64,000 nucleotides of DNA, from the NCBI GenBank assembly GCA_025677815.1, contig JAIXMP010000014.1, forward strand, positions 186,001 through 250,000. The letters run 5' to 3'. Position 1 is the stretch's first letter; every line of letters begins with the position of its first letter. Made by a program: the position numbers and the translations under genes. The notes beneath the pieces are model-generated. The model had not been told where the DNA came from and did not search any database. It worked only from the letters and a program-made list of their open reading frames with translations. Source of the DNA: Phascolomyces articulosus (lineage: Eukaryota; Mucoromycota; Mucoromycetes; Mucorales; Lichtheimiaceae). Shown here piece by piece: positions 43,938 to 56,700 of the stretch.

Positions 43938-45177
43938 ATGGACAGTTCAGGTCCATCAGGTAATAACTTGTCATGCAGTTCATTAGGCTATCCATGTTAA
44001 AACAAATAAATTAACCGTGTCAAGGCTTTCGCAATGCTCCGGTAACAAAATTCTTGGTCCAGATCATTGGTGGCTGCTCCTTAGCAGTTTCCTTACTTCA
44101 AAGTCGCTCTTCTCCTATTGCCAATATACTACGTAATCCTGTAAGTTTTGTTATTTTTTTATACCTTTAATCTAATGAAAAAAAAAAGTAATAATAGAAC
44201 TTGAATCACTGACGGTATGTTACTTTTCTTCTAAAAAAATACTAGGTATGGCGAGCTGTCAGTCCAGTAATCGCTTTTCCAGCATTAGGCCCTGGTGTCG
44301 TTGGTACATTTCTCATTTATAGAATGCGTGTAGTGGAACGACTTTATGGTAGTCCAAAATATGCGGTATGTTGTTTTTATTATGGGTGTATTAAAAAAAA
44401 GATAGATAGATATGGTGGGGCTGGGTTGGGGAAATAGAATATATGACACATGAAGAATGGTTATCTGTCCGAAAAAAAACCACCACCCAGCACTTATAAT
44501 GATGGATGATGATAGGCATTTTTATTTTTTTCCATGGTGACTTCCCTTGTATTCCAAGTTGGGTTCAAGGGATACAATGGCCCATATGCATTAGTATTTG
44601 CCATGTTATATCATTACCATCATATTGTACCTGTCACTTCACAATTTTCAGTTGCTTCGGGTGTGGTTTTGAATGACAAAATGTATGTATACATGGCAGC
44701 ACTTCAATTACTTTTTTCACCTACATCGGTAGCACCTAGTTTATGTGGATTCATTGCTGGTATGATGTATCATATGGATTTGGCTGGTATTCAACGATAC
44801 CGATTCCCTCAATGGCTTTTCCCTCGTAGAAGACCAGTGTCTGATACACCAAGTGTGCCTGGTCCTTCTTCTTCGAGACGTCAACGTCAACAACCAAGGC
44901 AACATCGTCCAGCACCTTCACCACCACGTCAACAGGTTTGTTTGTTATCATATTTTCTTTTTCAAAATAAAAAATGGGAAGAATAGAGGGAAAGAAAGGT
45001 TAATTTTAATTGAATTTGTGTGTTTAGCCTACTGTTACAGAAGAAAATGTAAATGCCATTGCTAGTATGTTCCCTGATCATTCACGCGATGCAGTGACAA
45101 GTGCATTAGTATCAGCACATAATGACATGAACCGCGCCGCAGAAATCTTATTGACCACTGCTCCTCAACAATCTTAA
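43938..45177 (+). CDS. DSC2/UBAC2-like rhomboid pseudoprotease with C-terminal UBA domain
   Basis: Five exons: 43938-43959, 44025-44140, 44246-44365, 44516-44935 and 45028-45177 (GT-AG, in phase), 275 residues. The N-terminal 190 residues hold several hydrophobic segments of a rhomboid-like membrane fold (FRNAPVTKFLVQIIGGCSLA; AFPALGPGVVGTFLIYRMRV; FLFFSMVTSLVFQVGFKGYN; LCGFIAGMMYHMDLAGIQRY). No catalytic Ser/His dyad context was seen, as expected for a pseudoprotease. After a Pro/Arg/Gln-rich linker the last 45 residues form a UBA domain (VNAIASMFPDHSRDAVTSAL ... NRAAEILL). This architecture fits Dsc2 of the Golgi Dsc E3 ligase or the ER protein UBAC2, both acting in membrane protein degradation and sterol/SREBP control. 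The 22-nt first exon makes the start easy to miss. It is convergent with the NTF2-like gene. Confidence 0.87.
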
Positions 45178-45748
45178 ATATCCTAATCCATCCATCGCAT
45201 CCATCCAATATATACATATATAAAACACCTTTTTTTTTTGCTGTTTTGAATTTCCAAACCTTTTCATTTTCCTGAATTGGATCCAAAACCTATCAAACGT
45301 ATCCCTCAAACACTATGATTAAAACTATATCAATGGTTTTTTTTTTAATAAAATATATATATAAAAGAAAAAAAAATAGCTATATAAAAAAAAGTGGTTG
45401 GTGGTGAGTTCAAATGGATGTGATAATAATAGAAAAAATGATGTGTATAATAGGAAGTGTGTGCGTGTGTGGAAATAGGGAGGGAGAAAGGTACGTAATA
45501 ATAATAATAATAATATGCTAATTGTTGTTGATGTTGTTTTTCCTTTATATCCAAATAATAAAATAGGTAATAATAAAATAATAATAATGTGTAATAATGA
45601 GTTTATTCATGAGCGAGGATGTTTCTATATAAAATGTATACAAAAGCAAGGTTGGATGTTAAAACACAACAATGTGATAAATAATGACATGTAAAAAAAC
45701 ACTACCCAAACAAAAAAAAAAAAAAAAAAAACAAAAAACAAAAAAAAA

Positions 45749-47013
45749 TTACGTTGGTCGTTGTTGTTGACGATTCGATGCCGAGTTGGATAAAGTCATC
45801 CCAGCGGTTTGTTGCGTCAACCCATCCATATCTTGATGACTTAACAAATTTTGAGTTTCTTTGGGAGCAGCACGTCGACTAGAAGGATTCGACTCTTGAT
45901 GACCAAATGAAAAGGTAGAATCTAAACGTTTAGGATTATGAGCCACCAAAGGTTTTTGAGCAGGTGGTTCATAAGCAAAAATGTTTCGAGCAGGTTCATG
46001 CAAATTACGGCGCACTGAATGGCTCACTTGATCTTCAGGTCGGATAGGACCAAAAATACGGCCGGGGGCTAAAGTATATATAAATATTTATATATATATT
46101 TTAACATATGAAAATGAGGAGAGAGAGAAGTTAATACATTTCATTTTATGACAAGTAAGGAGAGAGAGAAAAGAGAGTGAAATTTACCGTCAATAGCTAA
46201 TCCTTTTTTAGGTTGTGAATTGGTAGGTGGCGAAGAAGCTAAAGATTCATTAGGAGCGAATGGATTCAATATAATAGAAGAAGGGGTTCTCAATGCATCG
46301 ACTTGTTCACCTCCTCGCACCGGCCACTTTTGACGATCCGTAATTACTCTTAATTGTTTCAATATGGATGCTTGATCCCAATAAACGCGCAGTACAGAGA
46401 TTAAGTCTCCTTCAAATGTAGCCGAAATTACCTAATTATTACAATACATGTATTCACCCCCCCCAATCTATTGATAAGTATATCCTATCCTCTCAATGGA
46501 TAATAATACCAATGACCCAATACACCCAATCCCATCCCATTGAATAAATGAAGATCTCTGTTAAAAAAAAAAAACTTACCACGGGTATTTTTACGGTGGT
46601 ATTGGCCTATGTTACACAATGTAATTAAGCCACGTGTCACAACATTATAATGAGTCTTTTATATATTCTTCTTCTTGTGATTGCGATATATATTATCTAC
46701 CCAAAGAACAGGACAAAGTAGAACTTACCACAACACCTTCATCCAAAGTAGGAACCATCCAAGTACATGAACCACTATCATTAAAAGTAATAGTCCAATC
46801 AACCTCTTCGAATAATTTATTGCCTTGTTTAACAGAACTATGGACTTGTTCTTGAATCGTAGTCGACTTGAAATCAGGTTGAAGATAAAAACGTCTTATT
46901 TGAGCATTGCCTCTAGCACCTGCACCTGAAGGAACATAAATAAGGGTAGCATCTTCAGTATATAAAGTAGCTGTAGCAGGTTTTGTCTTGAATGTGGACC
47001 ATGTATCTTCCAT
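45749..47013 (-). CDS. NTF2-like fold protein with extended C-terminus
   Basis: Four exons: 47013-46729, 46606-46580 (27 nt), 46431-46188 and 46068-45749, GT-AG and in phase, 291 residues. The first roughly 130 residues form an NTF2/SnoaL-like fold: ATLIYVPSGAGARGNAQIRR, EVDWTITFNDSGSCTWMVPT, TTVKIPVVVISATFEGDLIS and VLRVYWDQASILKQ. The remaining part is disordered, Pro/Ser/Asn/Gln-rich, with SSIILNPFAPNESL and RNIFAYEPPAQKP as possible short interaction motifs (NPF). NTF2-like proteins without enzymatic partners have diverse roles, so no specific function is assigned. The 27-nt exon supplies a beta strand of the fold (ANTTVKIPV), which supports it. Confidence 0.82.
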
Positions 47014-47486
47014 TGTTTTAATAGTAATTTTTTTTATTCTTTGAATGTAAAATAGACTTGTGAAGAAAAAATAAAAAGGAAAGGAAAAAAAAAGAGTACA
47101 ATAAGAAAAAAGTTAAAAAGAGAGAAAGAGAAGAAGAAGAAACGTGTCAGGTTCAAAAGGTCTTTTTGTTGTTGGTCGATGGATAGATAGGATAACTAGA
47201 ATGAGTGTTGGGTAATATGGATTATAGGTTTGGTTTGGTTGGTTGGTTGGATTGATTAGCCCTCCTCTCTCCACTCCTCTTTAAAAAAGGAAAACCCTAT
47301 TTTTTTTTCGTAACGAAATACAAAAGGGGAAAGTTTGTACAATTGTGCTATCCTAGCCCCACTCTTCTCTTTTTGGATTCTGAAAATAAAAGCTATTTAT
47401 ATAATAATATAATAATAATAAATGAAAAAAATTGGGGAATATATAAAAAAAATAACGCAAAAGGTATAAGAAAACAATCATGTTTT

Positions 47487-49088
47487 TTATGATTTCCAAG
47501 GTAATACTTTTCGTTTCATGGAAGAAGACGACGATCGTGTAGTGGACGTAGGTGAAGTATTTGTAGGTAAGTCTTGTTGATGATAATGATGATGATGATG
47601 ATAATGAACTTGGGTAACATCATCTGCTGAAGAAGTCGACTGAGGACGCATGGTAATATGATTCAATGATACATTACTATGATTACCTCCTAAACTAGAA
47701 GCTAAATCGCGACGACCCGTACTTCTTCTTAAACTAGGTTGTTGATGATGTCTGGATAATGATGCATGTTGACAGGGCACTGTCATGTTATTAGAATAAG
47801 AACGAACATGCGAATGTTGATGCTGCCGTTGTGGATGTTGAGAATCCAAGGGAAGTGAAATTTTACGGGTTCTAGAAGCTAAAGGTAATCGGCTAGCACT
47901 TTGGCTTGTAGTTGGACTAGTAGGAACGGAAGTGCTACTACTAGTGGCGTTATTGTTGTTGATGAGAACGGTCTTGTTTTTATTAATAACGGGAGCGGTA
48001 TTAATAGGAGCCAATGGCGGTGTCGGCGATGATCGACCGGGTGGCAAAGAGGAGGAAGAAGATGTAGGCGGCGATGGCGGAGTGAATTGTTGAGTGCTTT
48101 GACGCTGTTGTTCAGGTTGTGTTACCTCAATATGAGTAATATGAGAGGGTGATACTGGTGCTTCTTCTGTTGTTTTATGAGTTGGTGTTACTGGATCTTG
48201 TTTTTGCTCCTCCTCCTTCTCATCTTCATCTTCCTCATGTTTGTCTTCCTCCTCCTCTGTTTCTTCTTCATGCTCCAATTGTTGTTGTTGTTGTTGTTGT
48301 GTTTGTGAAACATCAGTGATAGTCATTTCTGGTGAGGTAGAAGTCTTTGAATACACAGATGAAGGACGAGAGTCGGATGTGAATGGGGGTGGTCCTTCCA
48401 CTACAGGGGTTGTAGAAGAAGAGGTGGATGATGATGTAGCCACAGGTTGTTGCTTTTGTTGTTGATCATGAAGATGATGTTGATCATTAACACTGGTACT
48501 TGTACTGCTACTACTAGTGCAATCTTCAGGACGACGATAAGTAATCGTTGTTGTTGGCGAAACATGATGATGATGTTGTTGTTGTTGATCATCATGCACC
48601 TGACCATCCACAAAAACAGTGGCTTCATCATCCAACGAAACCATTTCGTTTTCAACACCCAACATACGACTCACATTATCCAATACAAATAAACCACACA
48701 ACATGGACCATCTTAGAACTTGTTGGCCAGAAGATACAGTCAATTTGACAAAATCTGTGGTAGGTTTCCGCTTAGGCGGTAATGTACTAATGGCTTGGAT
48801 CAAACTCACTTGACATTGTAATAACATCATGGTTGTAATGGAAGGATGACGTATGGCGACAGTATTTTCCTCCTGTTGTTCAAATAGTGAATGAACGCGT
48901 TTCAGTTGTTGTAACTGTTGTTGTTGCTCCGTTGTTGTTGTTGTGATCATGGCGGTAGAAGAAGATGTAGTTATTTGTTTATAAAACATATCATTCCTTG
49001 CTCTGTCATATAAGACTAAACCTCCTTCATCATGAAGATGATGTTGACGATATGGATTAGGTTGACGACGATTGGGGTATTTGATCAT
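47487..49088 (-). CDS. Low-complexity protein of unknown function
   Basis: Single exon, 533 residues from the Met at 49088 (MIKYPNRRQPNPYRQHHLHD). An upstream in-frame ATG at 49169 would add a Phe/Leu/Ser-rich leader read from pyrimidine-rich DNA, so the later start is preferred. A globular segment at about 55-145 is helical and hydrophobic (LLQCQVSLIQAISTLPPKRK, VLRWSMLCGLFVLDNVSRML). Everything else is Gln/His/Ser/Thr/Glu-rich low complexity with His runs, an EEEEDKHEEDEDEKEEEQ tract and a Lys/Arg-rich C-terminus (SSSMKRKVLPWKS). The composition suggests a nuclear or regulatory protein, but no DNA-binding domain was recognised. The frame of 1.6 kb without stops, with a conserved-looking core, supports a real gene. 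Confidence 0.7.
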   Translation of the reverse strand: MIKYPNRRQPNPYRQHHLHDEGGLVLYDRARNDMFYKQITTSSSTAMITTTTTEQQQQLQQLKRVHSLFEQQEENTVAIRHPSITTMMLLQCQVSLIQAISTLPPKRKPTTDFVKLTVSSGQQVLRWSMLCGLFVLDNVSRMLGVENEMVSLDDEATVFVDGQVHDDQQQQHHHHVSPTTTITYRRPEDCTSSSSTSTSVNDQHHLHDQQQKQQPVATSSSTSSSTTPVVEGPPPFTSDSRPSSVYSKTSTSPEMTITDVSQTQQQQQQQLEHEEETEEEEDKHEEDEDEKEEEQKQDPVTPTHKTTEEAPVSPSHITHIEVTQPEQQRQSTQQFTPPSPPTSSSSSLPPGRSSPTPPLAPINTAPVINKNKTVLINNNNATSSSTSVPTSPTTSQSASRLPLASRTRKISLPLDSQHPQRQHQHSHVRSYSNNMTVPCQHASLSRHHQQPSLRRSTGRRDLASSLGGNHSNVSLNHITMRPQSTSSADDVTQVHYHHHHHYHQQDLPTNTSPTSTTRSSSSSMKRKVLPWKS

Positions 49089-52000
49089 TTTGTTTTGTTT
49101 GAAAGAGGTGATAAAAAAAAGAAATGAAAAAAAAGAAAGAGGAAAGGAAAGAAGATAAAAGAGAATCACAAGAAATTAAAAGATATTTATTTATTTTTGG
49201 GGGGAAGAGTGTTTATTGGTATATAAATATATTTACATTAAGTTTATTCTTGTATGTACAAGTATACAGTACATGATGGATTTTTCAATGCTTCTCCTTT
49301 CTCCTCCAATTCATTAAGTAAAGTAAAGGAATCAATTTAAACTCTGTGTTACATCATCCGTCGGGTTCATTCTTCCGTCATATCCGCCCATTGCTTTTCA
49401 CACTCACATCATTAATACCAAATAACTGTTCTAATCAGCTGTTTCAACTTTTTCATGGTCATAGCGGGGTAGAATTATTACGATCGCAGTTGTAGCACAA
49501 TCTTATCCATAATCCTTTTGAATACTTCATTTCGTGTTGTTTAGCCAATCTTTACGCATCTATCATATAAATAAAAACAAAACGGATAAACTACTTTAAG
49601 ATATTAGCTAGTGCTTATTCTTTGTTGTCAAAACACTTTTTTGAATTCGTAGTGTTAACACATAGCCCATATTTGTTCAAATAAACTGTAATTTTTACAA
49701 GGAGAAAGAACCCGATCCTTTTATTTGTGTCTAACGTATAATAAAAAAAAATGCGTGCGTACGTGTGCGTTTGTACTTTATTTATTTTTTTGGCGGTGCC
49801 GATGTATTTTTTTTTTTTTTTGGTTGAATGCATTGCATTTTTTTTTAACTTATACAATCATGTAACAACGGATCTCTTCCCCGAAATATTGTAATAGCCG
49901 AATACGTATTACGTTAGATAAGCGTATCACGTCGAACAAAATCGATGAACCATCATTTATTATAATCGAAAGATATAATATATTATTATTATTATGCGTA
50001 GTGACCATGGTATTCATTTTGGATGATCTGATTCGAGGATCCATTAGAATCGGAGAAGGTGTTAAAGAAGGGAAAATACTTTTGTTGTTGTACAATGTGA
50101 AAAAAACATGATTTGGGTCCGTGTAAAAAAAAAATCCATTCGTTCGCCTTCTTTTGTTGATCGAACAATAACAACAACAACACCAACAACAATGTTTTTG
50201 TTTTGTTTATTTATTTCATAACAAGAAGAACCTTGTTGTTGTTTCTTGGGTGAATGAATTTATCTTGATAAATGATGTTTATTACTATTAAAATTTAAAA
50301 AGATGGCGCGTACTACTCTCATTTGATTTAAATCAATAACCTATAGGTGATACTTCTTTATCCTTGTTTCCCCCGCTCCCGGTAAATATGTGTGATTTCA
50401 ATGAATTACATTGGTACGACATGCATATCATGGTGCATCACAGGATGCAGATAAAACTTGGATTTTGGCGTTTAATTTTCCCATCAACAAATAAATTATA
50501 CTTACAATTCATCACCCCAGTAGGTATTGAGCAGTAGTGTCAAAGTTGCAGATCTTCTGATAATAATAATGACGACACAATGTGTTTTTGTTAATCTGAT
50601 AATATTGTATTTTGGCAATAGAACACTCCTATTAATTGATGTCATATCGCATTTCATTAAAAAGAAGTGTTTAACCCTTAAATTTCGCTGCTTTTGTTAA
50701 ATGCTGGTAACTAAATATATTGATGAAAGATAAGAAGAATATCTTAACCAGTGATTGCAACAAGTGGGGTTTTTACTGTATTTGTAATTCTTATTACTTC
50801 TTTGTATTACCTACTTGTTGTTGGTGTAAGGTGTGTGCAGTAGGTACTTTATCTTATGTCCGTGGGATAGTTAACATTATTGTAGTCTTGACTAAATATG
50901 CAGATGAACCATGTGGATGATTTTTCAAAATGAAAAAAAAGGAAGTTTTTGTTTTTCTTTTGAACTTTTTGAGAGTGTTAAAAAAGACGGGTAAAACTTA
51001 AAATTTTTCTAGTGCGTGCATGCTGAATAATGAAAATCAATGAACGATCTATATGCTAGTACTGGACATGAAATTATTCTCATCATGATTGATTCGTATT
51101 CTATCACACAGGTCCCTTGAATCTAGCTATTGTTAGCTGTTGGGTGGAAATCCCTGAGCAGCTGACCCATTCATGGTCTTGTGAGATAACTGACAATCAA
51201 AAATGATTCCTGATTAAAATAACAATGACTAGAACGTACTATACACATAGAATGCATATCATGAACTATGCTGTAAAGCATTCAGGACTTTACATCGATT
51301 CAAAGGGAATTACTGGCATACACTATGTATGGATTTTTTTTCCATTAATGTTTATTATGGTCATGCTAACTAGTTATTAATTGATAAATTATACCACGGT
51401 GTGATCATTTTTGCAAATAATAAAGCCATAAAACCACTTATCTTGTTTTTAGTAAAATGGGTCATTACTTTTCTATATATATACTATAATTTGCGCAAAA
51501 AGGTGTTCTTTTTTTGAATAGTATATTATAGAACCATATAAAAAGAAACTGTATTTATTTGATAGACATACTATATATGGCATGGAAAACATGTGGATGA
51601 TTGGCTAGCAGCAGATATTATGCTGTGGGCTTTTTATTGTTCATCAGTAATTATAGCTTCCCTAGTGGTCATTTCCATACGTATCTAAATCGATAAGTTC
51701 CATTCACTATTTTTTTTAAAAAAAAATGCGACTGCAAAGTATATTCTTATAGAAGAGGCTGGATCGATTAATTTTTGATATAAACCAAAACTTACAAAAT
51801 AGTATGGTGTAGTCAGCTTTTATAGCTATCATTTTGTTTATCTCAACAGTTGGCTCTTACATATAGCATATTCTCAAAACATTCCATAAAAAGTATCTTA
51901 TGATAAACTTAAGTTGTCGGTTTTGTCAGATTTAACAAGATAATACTCATTTCCTAGCCAGGATTGCGTGAACGGGGTTGAGACAGCACAGCGTTTAAGG

Positions 52001-52371
52001 TTAAAATAAGTATACTAACAACTCAAAATTCATATTAATAGTATTTCATCTATTTTAAAATGATTGCTTAAAATGATTCATCAAGTGAACAGAAACTTTC
52101 ATAATTCGTATTCGTTTGAGATCCAAGGATGATAATCCCTGCTCGAAAGAGTTGTCAAGTTTATAAAGGTACAGAAAAACCCATTCTTTTCAATTTCCGA
52201 CATGTGACTCTCGTGTTTATATCCAATCAAGAACTTGAAATTTTGGAAACCTTCAGTTGGGTGACGTTGTTGTAACCCTGGCTAGGCAAAAGGGAAATTT
52301 TTTATAGGACTTTATTACCAGGCTCCAGTTTGAAATCCTTTCAACCCCTTTCCGCATATATATAATAAAAA
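49089..52371. other. Gene-poor interval of 3.3 kb
   Basis: It holds the upstream regions of the low-complexity gene and of ATP17. No reading frame resembles a protein; the longest are 60-80 codons. A T(8)A(9) palindrome lies near 51710. The last few hundred bases before 52372 contain CCAAT (about 52223), a GTGACGT element (about 52260) and TATATATAATAAAA directly before the start codon, plausible promoter features of ATP17. Confidence 0.45.
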
Positions 52372-52842
52372 ATGAACGCCATGAGCACCGTTTTCCGCCG
52401 TGCCTACAGCACCAAGACTCTCATCCCTCCTAACGTTGCTGCTGCCACCAAGGTCTCTGGCGCCGGTAAGGATGCCCAAATTGGTCAACTTGTTAACTTC
52501 TACAAGGTATGTTTCAATTCTTTTCTTATTTTATTATTTATTTATTACCCTTTTTTGCGCATCGAGATTTTTTGTGTTTATTTTTTAATCTAAATGAATT
52601 CATTAATAATTTATTATTGGAAAACACGCGCGTATTTTTTTTTTATTTAGCAATTGCCCAAGGGTACCGTTGAAGCTCCCAAGCCCTCTGGTCTCTTTGG
52701 TCGTTACAAGGCCAAGTACATTGATGGTGACAATGCCTCCGTCACCCCCTTGATTCACCTCATCTTTGGTGTCTTTGTCGCTGGTTATACCATCGACTAC
52801 CACTTCCACTTGAAGCACCACAAGAACGTCGAACATCACTAG
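52372..52842 (+). CDS. ATP17: Mitochondrial F1Fo ATP synthase subunit f
   Basis: Two exons, 52372-52506 and 52651-52842, 108 residues. The N-terminus (MNAMSTVFRRAYSTKTLIPP) is a short Arg/Ser presequence, followed by QIGQLVNFYKQLPKGTVEAP and PSGLFGRYKAKYIDGDNAS and a single membrane-spanning stretch (TPLIHLIFGVFVAGYTIDYH), the layout of fungal ATP synthase subunit f, a peripheral-stalk/membrane subunit of the inner mitochondrial membrane. Codon use is strongly biased to C-ending codons and GCC/GGT/AAG, unlike the AT-rich codons of neighbouring genes, as expected for a highly expressed gene. Two ATGs lie three codons apart; either could start translation without affecting the mature protein. 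Confidence 0.94.
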
Positions 52843-53771
52843 AGATTCTTTTATTTTTCAACTTGCAAAAAGAAAAAATAACCCTCTTTCCCGAATGTTA
52901 TATTACTATTAAAAAAAGCATCCCCAATGCCACCAACCAAGGTTCGCTTGCGTTTGTTTTTGTATATAATATTATTTCTCGAATGTCTCGTATTTGCATT
53001 GAACAGGTTTCGATGGATAGGTTGTTGGAAAAAGGAATTTATATATTTATTTTTATGATGATGGATATTGGAAGAAATAGAGAGAGATACGTTGAAAAGG
53101 GGAGAATATTATCATTAATACGATAGTGAGTGATGGATAGAGGATATTGTTTTGAATGGAAAGATTTTTTTTTTGGCTCGATGACAGGTGATTAAGGTTC
53201 GAATGAGATTTAGCTAGGGTAGAATCATTAGATAGTTGGTATGAGTTGTCAAATAACAGTGTTGTTTGAAAAAGAGAAGGTTTCGATGTTCGGTAGAATG
53301 ATCATCCCATCTTTTTTTCTTGGCCGATAAACGTCAAATGAACCGTTAGATGTTGTTATCCTGTTAAATCCAAATGCAATAAATTTATCGACGACATCTT
53401 TTGGTGTACTAGTTACTAGATAACCAAAACAACGGCTTGCGACCATGTGAAGTAAAGAGGATGATTCATTTGACACTTAAATCACCCAAGGTTTATACAA
53501 ACAACATATTCCGAATTTTCTATATTAATGTGGAAGGTGAGATGAAGAGCATCATATTTTTGGTTCAAATCCAAACCAAGATACTTACCATTGCTGATAT
53601 GGACAGAAAAAAACAGTAACTGTTGTTGACCTCAAATACCCAAAGCATTAAAACCATGCAAAACTGGGGGCGGGAGCACAAGAAATAATCCCAAAATTTT
53701 AGAAAAAAGCAAACGCGATTTTTTTTGATAATTTTCTTTTTTCACCCGAACGCTCAAAGAATCTACCCAAC
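52843..53771. other. Intergenic region with one unexplained open frame
   Basis: 3' flank of ATP17 and upstream region of the CBP80 gene. A 75-codon minus-strand frame at 53476-53249 (SSLLHMVASRCFGYLVTSTP ... VDKFIAFGFNRI) has protein-like composition but no recognised family or partner exon; it could be a gene fragment. Confidence 0.4.
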
Positions 53772-56700
53772 ATGAGTTACAATCATAGATCGCGTCAAGA
53801 TGGTACTTTCCAAAAAAAAAAAAACACTACCTAATTATAACTCTTTTTCGATTGAGGCTCTAATAAATACATTTATCATTATTATTAGGAGCAGGAGGTC
53901 ATCGTTACGGAAGATCCGGTGGAGGAGGTTATAATAACGATCGCCGTTACAACAGAGGTATAAATATGTCTTTTTTATTTTGACACCAGGACCCTCTTCA
54001 TGCATCAACTGTTGCCCATTCCATTAAATTGGCGTGTTTTTTCTATAGACGATCGTAGAGGAAGTGGTTACAGACGCCATCATCGTCAGCCTTCACCTTC
54101 CAGAGATGACGATGCCGAAGATATCGAAGTGCGTTTACGTGGATTGATTATTAAAATTGGTGACAAGGTAATATACAATGCATTCGATCTACTGTGTTTT
54201 TTTTGTTGATACACTCCCTATTCCATTACTCCATAGTAACTCTTGAATTATATAATGATAGATCTCACCTGAACTCAAGATCAATCTCAACAAAATGAAG
54301 AATATTTTGGAAAATGACTATGCGAAATATCCAGATACTGTCAAAGATACATTGAAAGCCTGGTAAAAAAAATTAGTGGAACCCTTTTTAAACATTTTAG
54401 ATAAACTGTCTATGGATGGATCGATATATAAATACTGCGTTTTTGAATGAACTAACAAGAAAGATGACGATGGATATATATATATATATTATAGTGTGAC
54501 AGAATTACCAGCCAAAGCACCTGTGTATGGTACATTATTTGGCTTATTGAATGTATCGAGTCATGAATTAGTGGATAAACTCATGTATGAAATCAATAAT
54601 TTACTCAAGCAAGCTTTGGCAGAAGCCAACTGGTTTAAAATTAAACAATTGCTTCGATTTTATGGTGAATTGGTCAATGCCAATGTCATTTTGCCTACTT
54701 CTTATTGTACCTTGATCAGTACTCTTTTATCGGCTTTGGATGAACCCGATCAACAGAGAGTAGGTTTGAAATTACTGGATCGATGGGAAAGTTGGAGAAT
54801 AAAAATTTATAAAACTAACCCAAAACGCATTGTGCTTTATAATTATGTTATAGCGTCATCTTGATTGTATTGTTTACGTCATTCTCTCGACATTACCTTG
54901 GGTAATAATAAGAAGAATTGAGTAGAACCGTGAAGTACGAAATTGGATGGCTTATCCTTAATGTATTTAATCCTATCTATATAGAGCGCTAAAGAATTGA
55001 GTGAACGAAGTACATCCAATTTGGACGAGATTTTACATCGAATTGAAACCTATATGAATCGACGAGGACAAATCCCCAACCGAGATATTTTACGACGTTA
55101 TCGAAGTGGAAGCCATGATGATCTTCAACGCGATGTAATTATTATCTATTTATTGATTTTGAAAATTGATATTATAAGAACGGACAAGAAGAGGAAGGAT
55201 CCACAAATAAGTTCATCTTGTATATATGTTTATTGATTTGTGGTTCTATCACTAGGAATTGATGCATTTATGGACACATGTACAAGGACTTCGTAATCAA
55301 GGCTGGAATGCCCCTCTTTTACCCAAACCTTACCAATGGTTCGACAAGGAATTCAGTGAAGCTTTACAGGTAAAAATCGTTGAATTTTATGTCCATGATA
55401 GGCCAATCATAGAAAGTTACTAAAAAATACGAGGATGGGACTTTTTTTTGGATATTATATTAGCACGATCTTCCTACAATTGAATCACCCAAACATACAG
55501 AAAGCGCCAAATACACCAAACCAGCTCGCCCACTTCGAATTAATGTGGATGATACTGGCAAAGTAAATACCAACTGTCATTTGCTCACTTTCAAATTTTT
55601 TATTGATGTAATGAAGAAAACTAACGTTTTATATATATATAAAGTCCCTTCCTACTGGACCTGATTATGATAGCTTTGAATATTTCATTTTGCAAGATAT
55701 TATTGCAGACACAATTCATACCTTTGAATCCAATCGTAAAGAATGTAGCAAGTATCTGCTAGCTATTGGCAACAACTTTGAAACCGACAAATTCCGTTCC
55801 AATAATAGTAATCAACGACAACAGCAACAACAAGACGATGAGGATGAAAATATGGAAGAAGAACCACCCACTGGATGGAATTTGGCTGATCTTCTCATTG
55901 AGGTAAAAATCAAACCTGGCAAGAATGATCTAAAAAAAAGAGAGAGGTAACATAACTTGAACAACTAATCCACGGTTTTTGGTTGATTCATATAGAATGT
56001 CTTTTCTCAAATGCTTGATCTTCCCGCAGCTCCTTATCGTCAGGTCTTTTATACATGTATACTTGCTGAATTGTGTCGTGCGGATAGTTCATTGTTTCCC
56101 AAGGCTTTAGGTCGAACCGTCAAGGTCATGTTTGATAGTATTGAAGATATGGATACCGCATGTATTCATCGTTTCTCTGTTTGGTTTGCTCATCATTTGA
56201 GTAACTTTGGATTCCAATGGGATTGGGCTGCATGGTAAGAAAGAAAGAAAAAAAGGGGGGTAGGAGCAGATCCCCATATACATGACAAAATGACATTTGG
56301 ATAGGGATCACGGACTGATCGAGATATATTTAGGCAAAGTGCATTATCCCTTGACCCAACTCATCCCAAGGTGTGTTTTATTCGAGAAACACTTGAAAAG
56401 GATATTCGACTTAGTTACTATGAACGTATCAAGAGTACTGTGCCTGAACCATTCCATGCACTTATACCATCCCAACCACCTGCCCCTGATTTCGAATACG
56501 AAAATGGGGACCACCCATTGCATGACTCTGCCAAAGAAGTCATCAATAGTATGAAAACAAAGAAATCTTCGGACGATATTCAAGCTATTTTACAACGATT
56601 CAAAGAAGAACAAGCTAAACAAGGTGCTGATGAACAAGAACAAACGAAATTGACCCATGAACTTTTTGTTCAAGCCATGTTACTTGTTGGTAGCAAGAGT

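Noticed and set aside
49089..49169. Upstream in-frame start of the low-complexity gene
   Set aside because: It would add a Phe/Leu/Ser leader read from a pyrimidine-rich 5' leader; the downstream Met begins sequence of normal composition.
56304..56333. Alternative acceptor for exon 12 of the CBP80 gene
   Set aside because: Splicing at 56304 gives a frame that loses the conserved VCFIRETLEKDIRLSYY segment; the acceptor at 56333 restores it.
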